Assembly (NCBI GenBank): GCA_963811775.1
Contig: CAWESO010000010.1
Span: forward strand, 124,001 to 188,000
DNA length: 64,000 nt
Origin: Chersky-840 sp963811775
Lineage (GTDB): Bacteria; Actinomycetota; Acidimicrobiia; Acidimicrobiales; UBA8190
Direction of reading: 5' to 3'
Below the pieces are notes generated by a model. The model was not told where the DNA came from. It saw only the letters and a list, made by a program, of their open reading frames with translations, and searched no databases. The position numbers and the translations under genes were made by a program. Below, in pieces: positions 62,857 to 64,000 of the stretch; position 1 is the stretch's first letter; every line of letters starts with the position of its first letter.

Positions 62857-64000
62857 CTAGTCGAGAAACCGACTAGCTCGTTTGATGACGGTGGTGTCCA
62901 TCGGCTCGAGATAGCTGCGCATCGTTGTCGCTGGGTCGGTGTGTCCGAGTACCCGCTGTATGTCGAGTAGGTCGAAGCGGTGCGCTCCGTCGTCGGTGGT
63001 GCTGTGGTGCAGGATGCTTGCAGCGCTGCGCCGCAAGTCGTGTGGTGCGACGTGTCCGAGGCCGGCTTGTTGCGCTCGGCGGGTGACGATGCGATAGAGC
63101 GTGCTCTTGTCGAGCGGTGTGGTGGCGTGCCAGTCGATCTGGCGAGTGCGGCCTCGTTGTGCGGTAGCGGGGATTTCTGGGAGCAACAAGGCGTGTTGGG
63201 GTCGTGGTGATGTGGCGTCGTCTGGACGCATAGTGTGCCAGCGTTTAATCGCTGCGCACACTGCGCCGCCCGTCTCTTGGCCAGCGACGTCAGACAGTAT
63301 CTGCTCTCCCAAGCTGAGCGTTAAGTACTCGCTCTCAAGGAGGTGTCGCTTTGGATCGGTGTTAGCGCTCGGCGTTGCGCCGAGATGTGAGCGACGTTGC
63401 TCTCCTGGTGCCGTGGCGTGGTGTGATCGCATGAGGAGCCAGCGTTGGATCGCAGTGCACAAGTTGTCGCCCGTCACCAGTGTCCTAGGGCGGTTCGCTT
63501 TGCCGATCCAGTGGACGTGTGGGAGGTGCGCCACGTGTTCGACTCGCAGGGTGGCGATCTCGGTCACCCGCATGCCCGCCAAGCCAAGTCGGATGATGAT
63601 CTCGTCTCGTAGTCCGGTGGGCGTGCCGTCTTGGCAGGTGGGCACGAGCTGTCCGAAGGCTTCGTCGTAGGTCAGGAAGCGTGCTGGGTTGTGGTGCTGG
63701 AGCTTCCCGTAGGTGCTCGGGTATTGCTTGGTGATGTTGGGGAGCAGGTCGGCGGGACTGGTGTCGATGAACCCTCGTTGGACGCACCAGCGCAGGAATG
63801 CCCGGGAGGTGGAGAGTCGGGCTCGGACGGAGTTGTTGGCGGTCGCTGCGGTGATCCAGGCCAGGAGTGTTCGGGTGTCGAGCTGCTCAGGGTGTGTGGT
63901 GGCGGTGTCCCGGAAGAGGGCCTGGAGGCGGCTCTGGATGCTCAGGCGGCCGTTGTGGCTGGCGAAGCGTTCGAGGTACTCGGCCAGGATTGCCGGTAGG
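62857..64000 (-). CDS. Tyrosine recombinase/integrase (5' end beyond the window)
   Basis: The frame is open from the right edge to TAG at 62857-62859, 380 residues, with no in-frame start codon until a late GTG at 63645, so the real start lies outside. N-terminal core-binding blocks RLSIQSRLQALFRDTATTHP and ANNSVRARLSTSRAFLRWCV are followed by the catalytic residues: LAGMRVTEIATLRVEHV (first Arg), GKANRPRT (Lys), HDLRRSAASIL (His-x-x-Arg) and LGHTDPATTMRSYLEPM (His, Tyr). The enzyme appears intact. It is not a close relative of the recombinase pairs at 39-48 kb and is of the single-gene integrase type. Confidence 0.88.
   Translation of the reverse strand, partial: LPAILAEYLERFASHNGRLSIQSRLQALFRDTATTHPEQLDTRTLLAWITAATANNSVRARLSTSRAFLRWCVQRGFIDTSPADLLPNITKQYPSTYGKLQHHNPARFLTYDEAFGQLVPTCQDGTPTGLRDEIIIRLGLAGMRVTEIATLRVEHVAHLPHVHWIGKANRPRTLVTGDNLCTAIQRWLLMRSHHATAPGEQRRSHLGATPSANTDPKRHLLESEYLTLSLGEQILSDVAGQETGGAVCAAIKRWHTMRPDDATSPRPQHALLLPEIPATAQRGRTRQIDWHATTPLDKSTLYRIVTRRAQQAGLGHVAPHDLRRSAASILHHSTTDDGAHRFDLLDIQRVLGHTDPATTMRSYLEPMDTTVIKRASRFLD

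Overview
The window looks like a chromosomal segment of a high-GC actinobacterium, most likely of the class Acidimicrobiia. The basis is strong G/C third-position bias in the left half, a WhiB-type iron-sulfur regulator, a MoxR/DUF58/transglutaminase cluster, a PimB-like mannosyltransferase, and a secreted protein built from the 'GYWL..DGGVF.FG' repeats that are common in that class. The class assignment is an inference; nothing here gives a species.

Positions 1-29.8 kb are dense, orderly, housekeeping-like sequence. In order: a cytochrome P450 with an acyl-CoA synthetase; an MBL-fold hydrolase and a ferredoxin reductase; a moxR - DUF58 - transglutaminase operon with 4-base overlaps; a glpD - FAD-linked oxidase - glpK operon, also with 4-base overlaps and divergent from a Fur/PerR-type regulator; rubrerythrin and a DUF3501 protein; whiB; a RidA-like protein; acyl-CoA dehydrogenase followed by trpD; a DnaQ-type exonuclease; two small Cys-rich proteins; a glycosyltransferase - SRPBCC - ROK kinase - flavin oxidoreductase - aminotransferase run; and a TetR regulator divergent from a PlsC-type acyltransferase. 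The aminotransferase ends inside a striking array of 28 perfect 16-bp tandem repeats.

From about 30 kb to the right end the texture changes: lower and uneven GC, long gene-poor stretches, gene fragments, frameshifts, dispersed repeats and several mobile elements. It carries Rieske, ferredoxin and F420-type oxidoreductase genes; a frameshifted IS1380-family insertion sequence with intact inverted repeats and a TTAG target duplication (35190-36856); fragments of a beta-lactamase-like enzyme, a nucleotide cyclase and a methyltransferase; an intact 1,099-residue cyclase/AAA-ATPase/TPR protein; an IS110-family element; a beta-helix protein, a Kelch-type lipoprotein and other envelope proteins; and small alpha/beta-barrel proteins spaced by a repeat family.

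The most interesting structures are two related units built from overlapping tyrosine-recombinase genes, each enclosed by its own perfect inverted repeat. Unit 1 (39365-41714, 13-bp repeats) has two recombinases on the minus strand. Unit 2 (45288-48012, 14-bp repeats) has two recombinases plus a small third gene on the plus strand, the same gene order as tnpA-tnpB-tnpC of Tn554. They flank the large cyclase gene. A separate family of repeats with a CGGGGATCCCG core sits between single genes from 52 to 58 kb and once at 31.5 kb. A third type of tyrosine recombinase runs off the right edge, and an N-terminal fragment of a relative lies 1.3 kb from it, so the 30-64 kb region reads as a mosaic island or integration hot spot.
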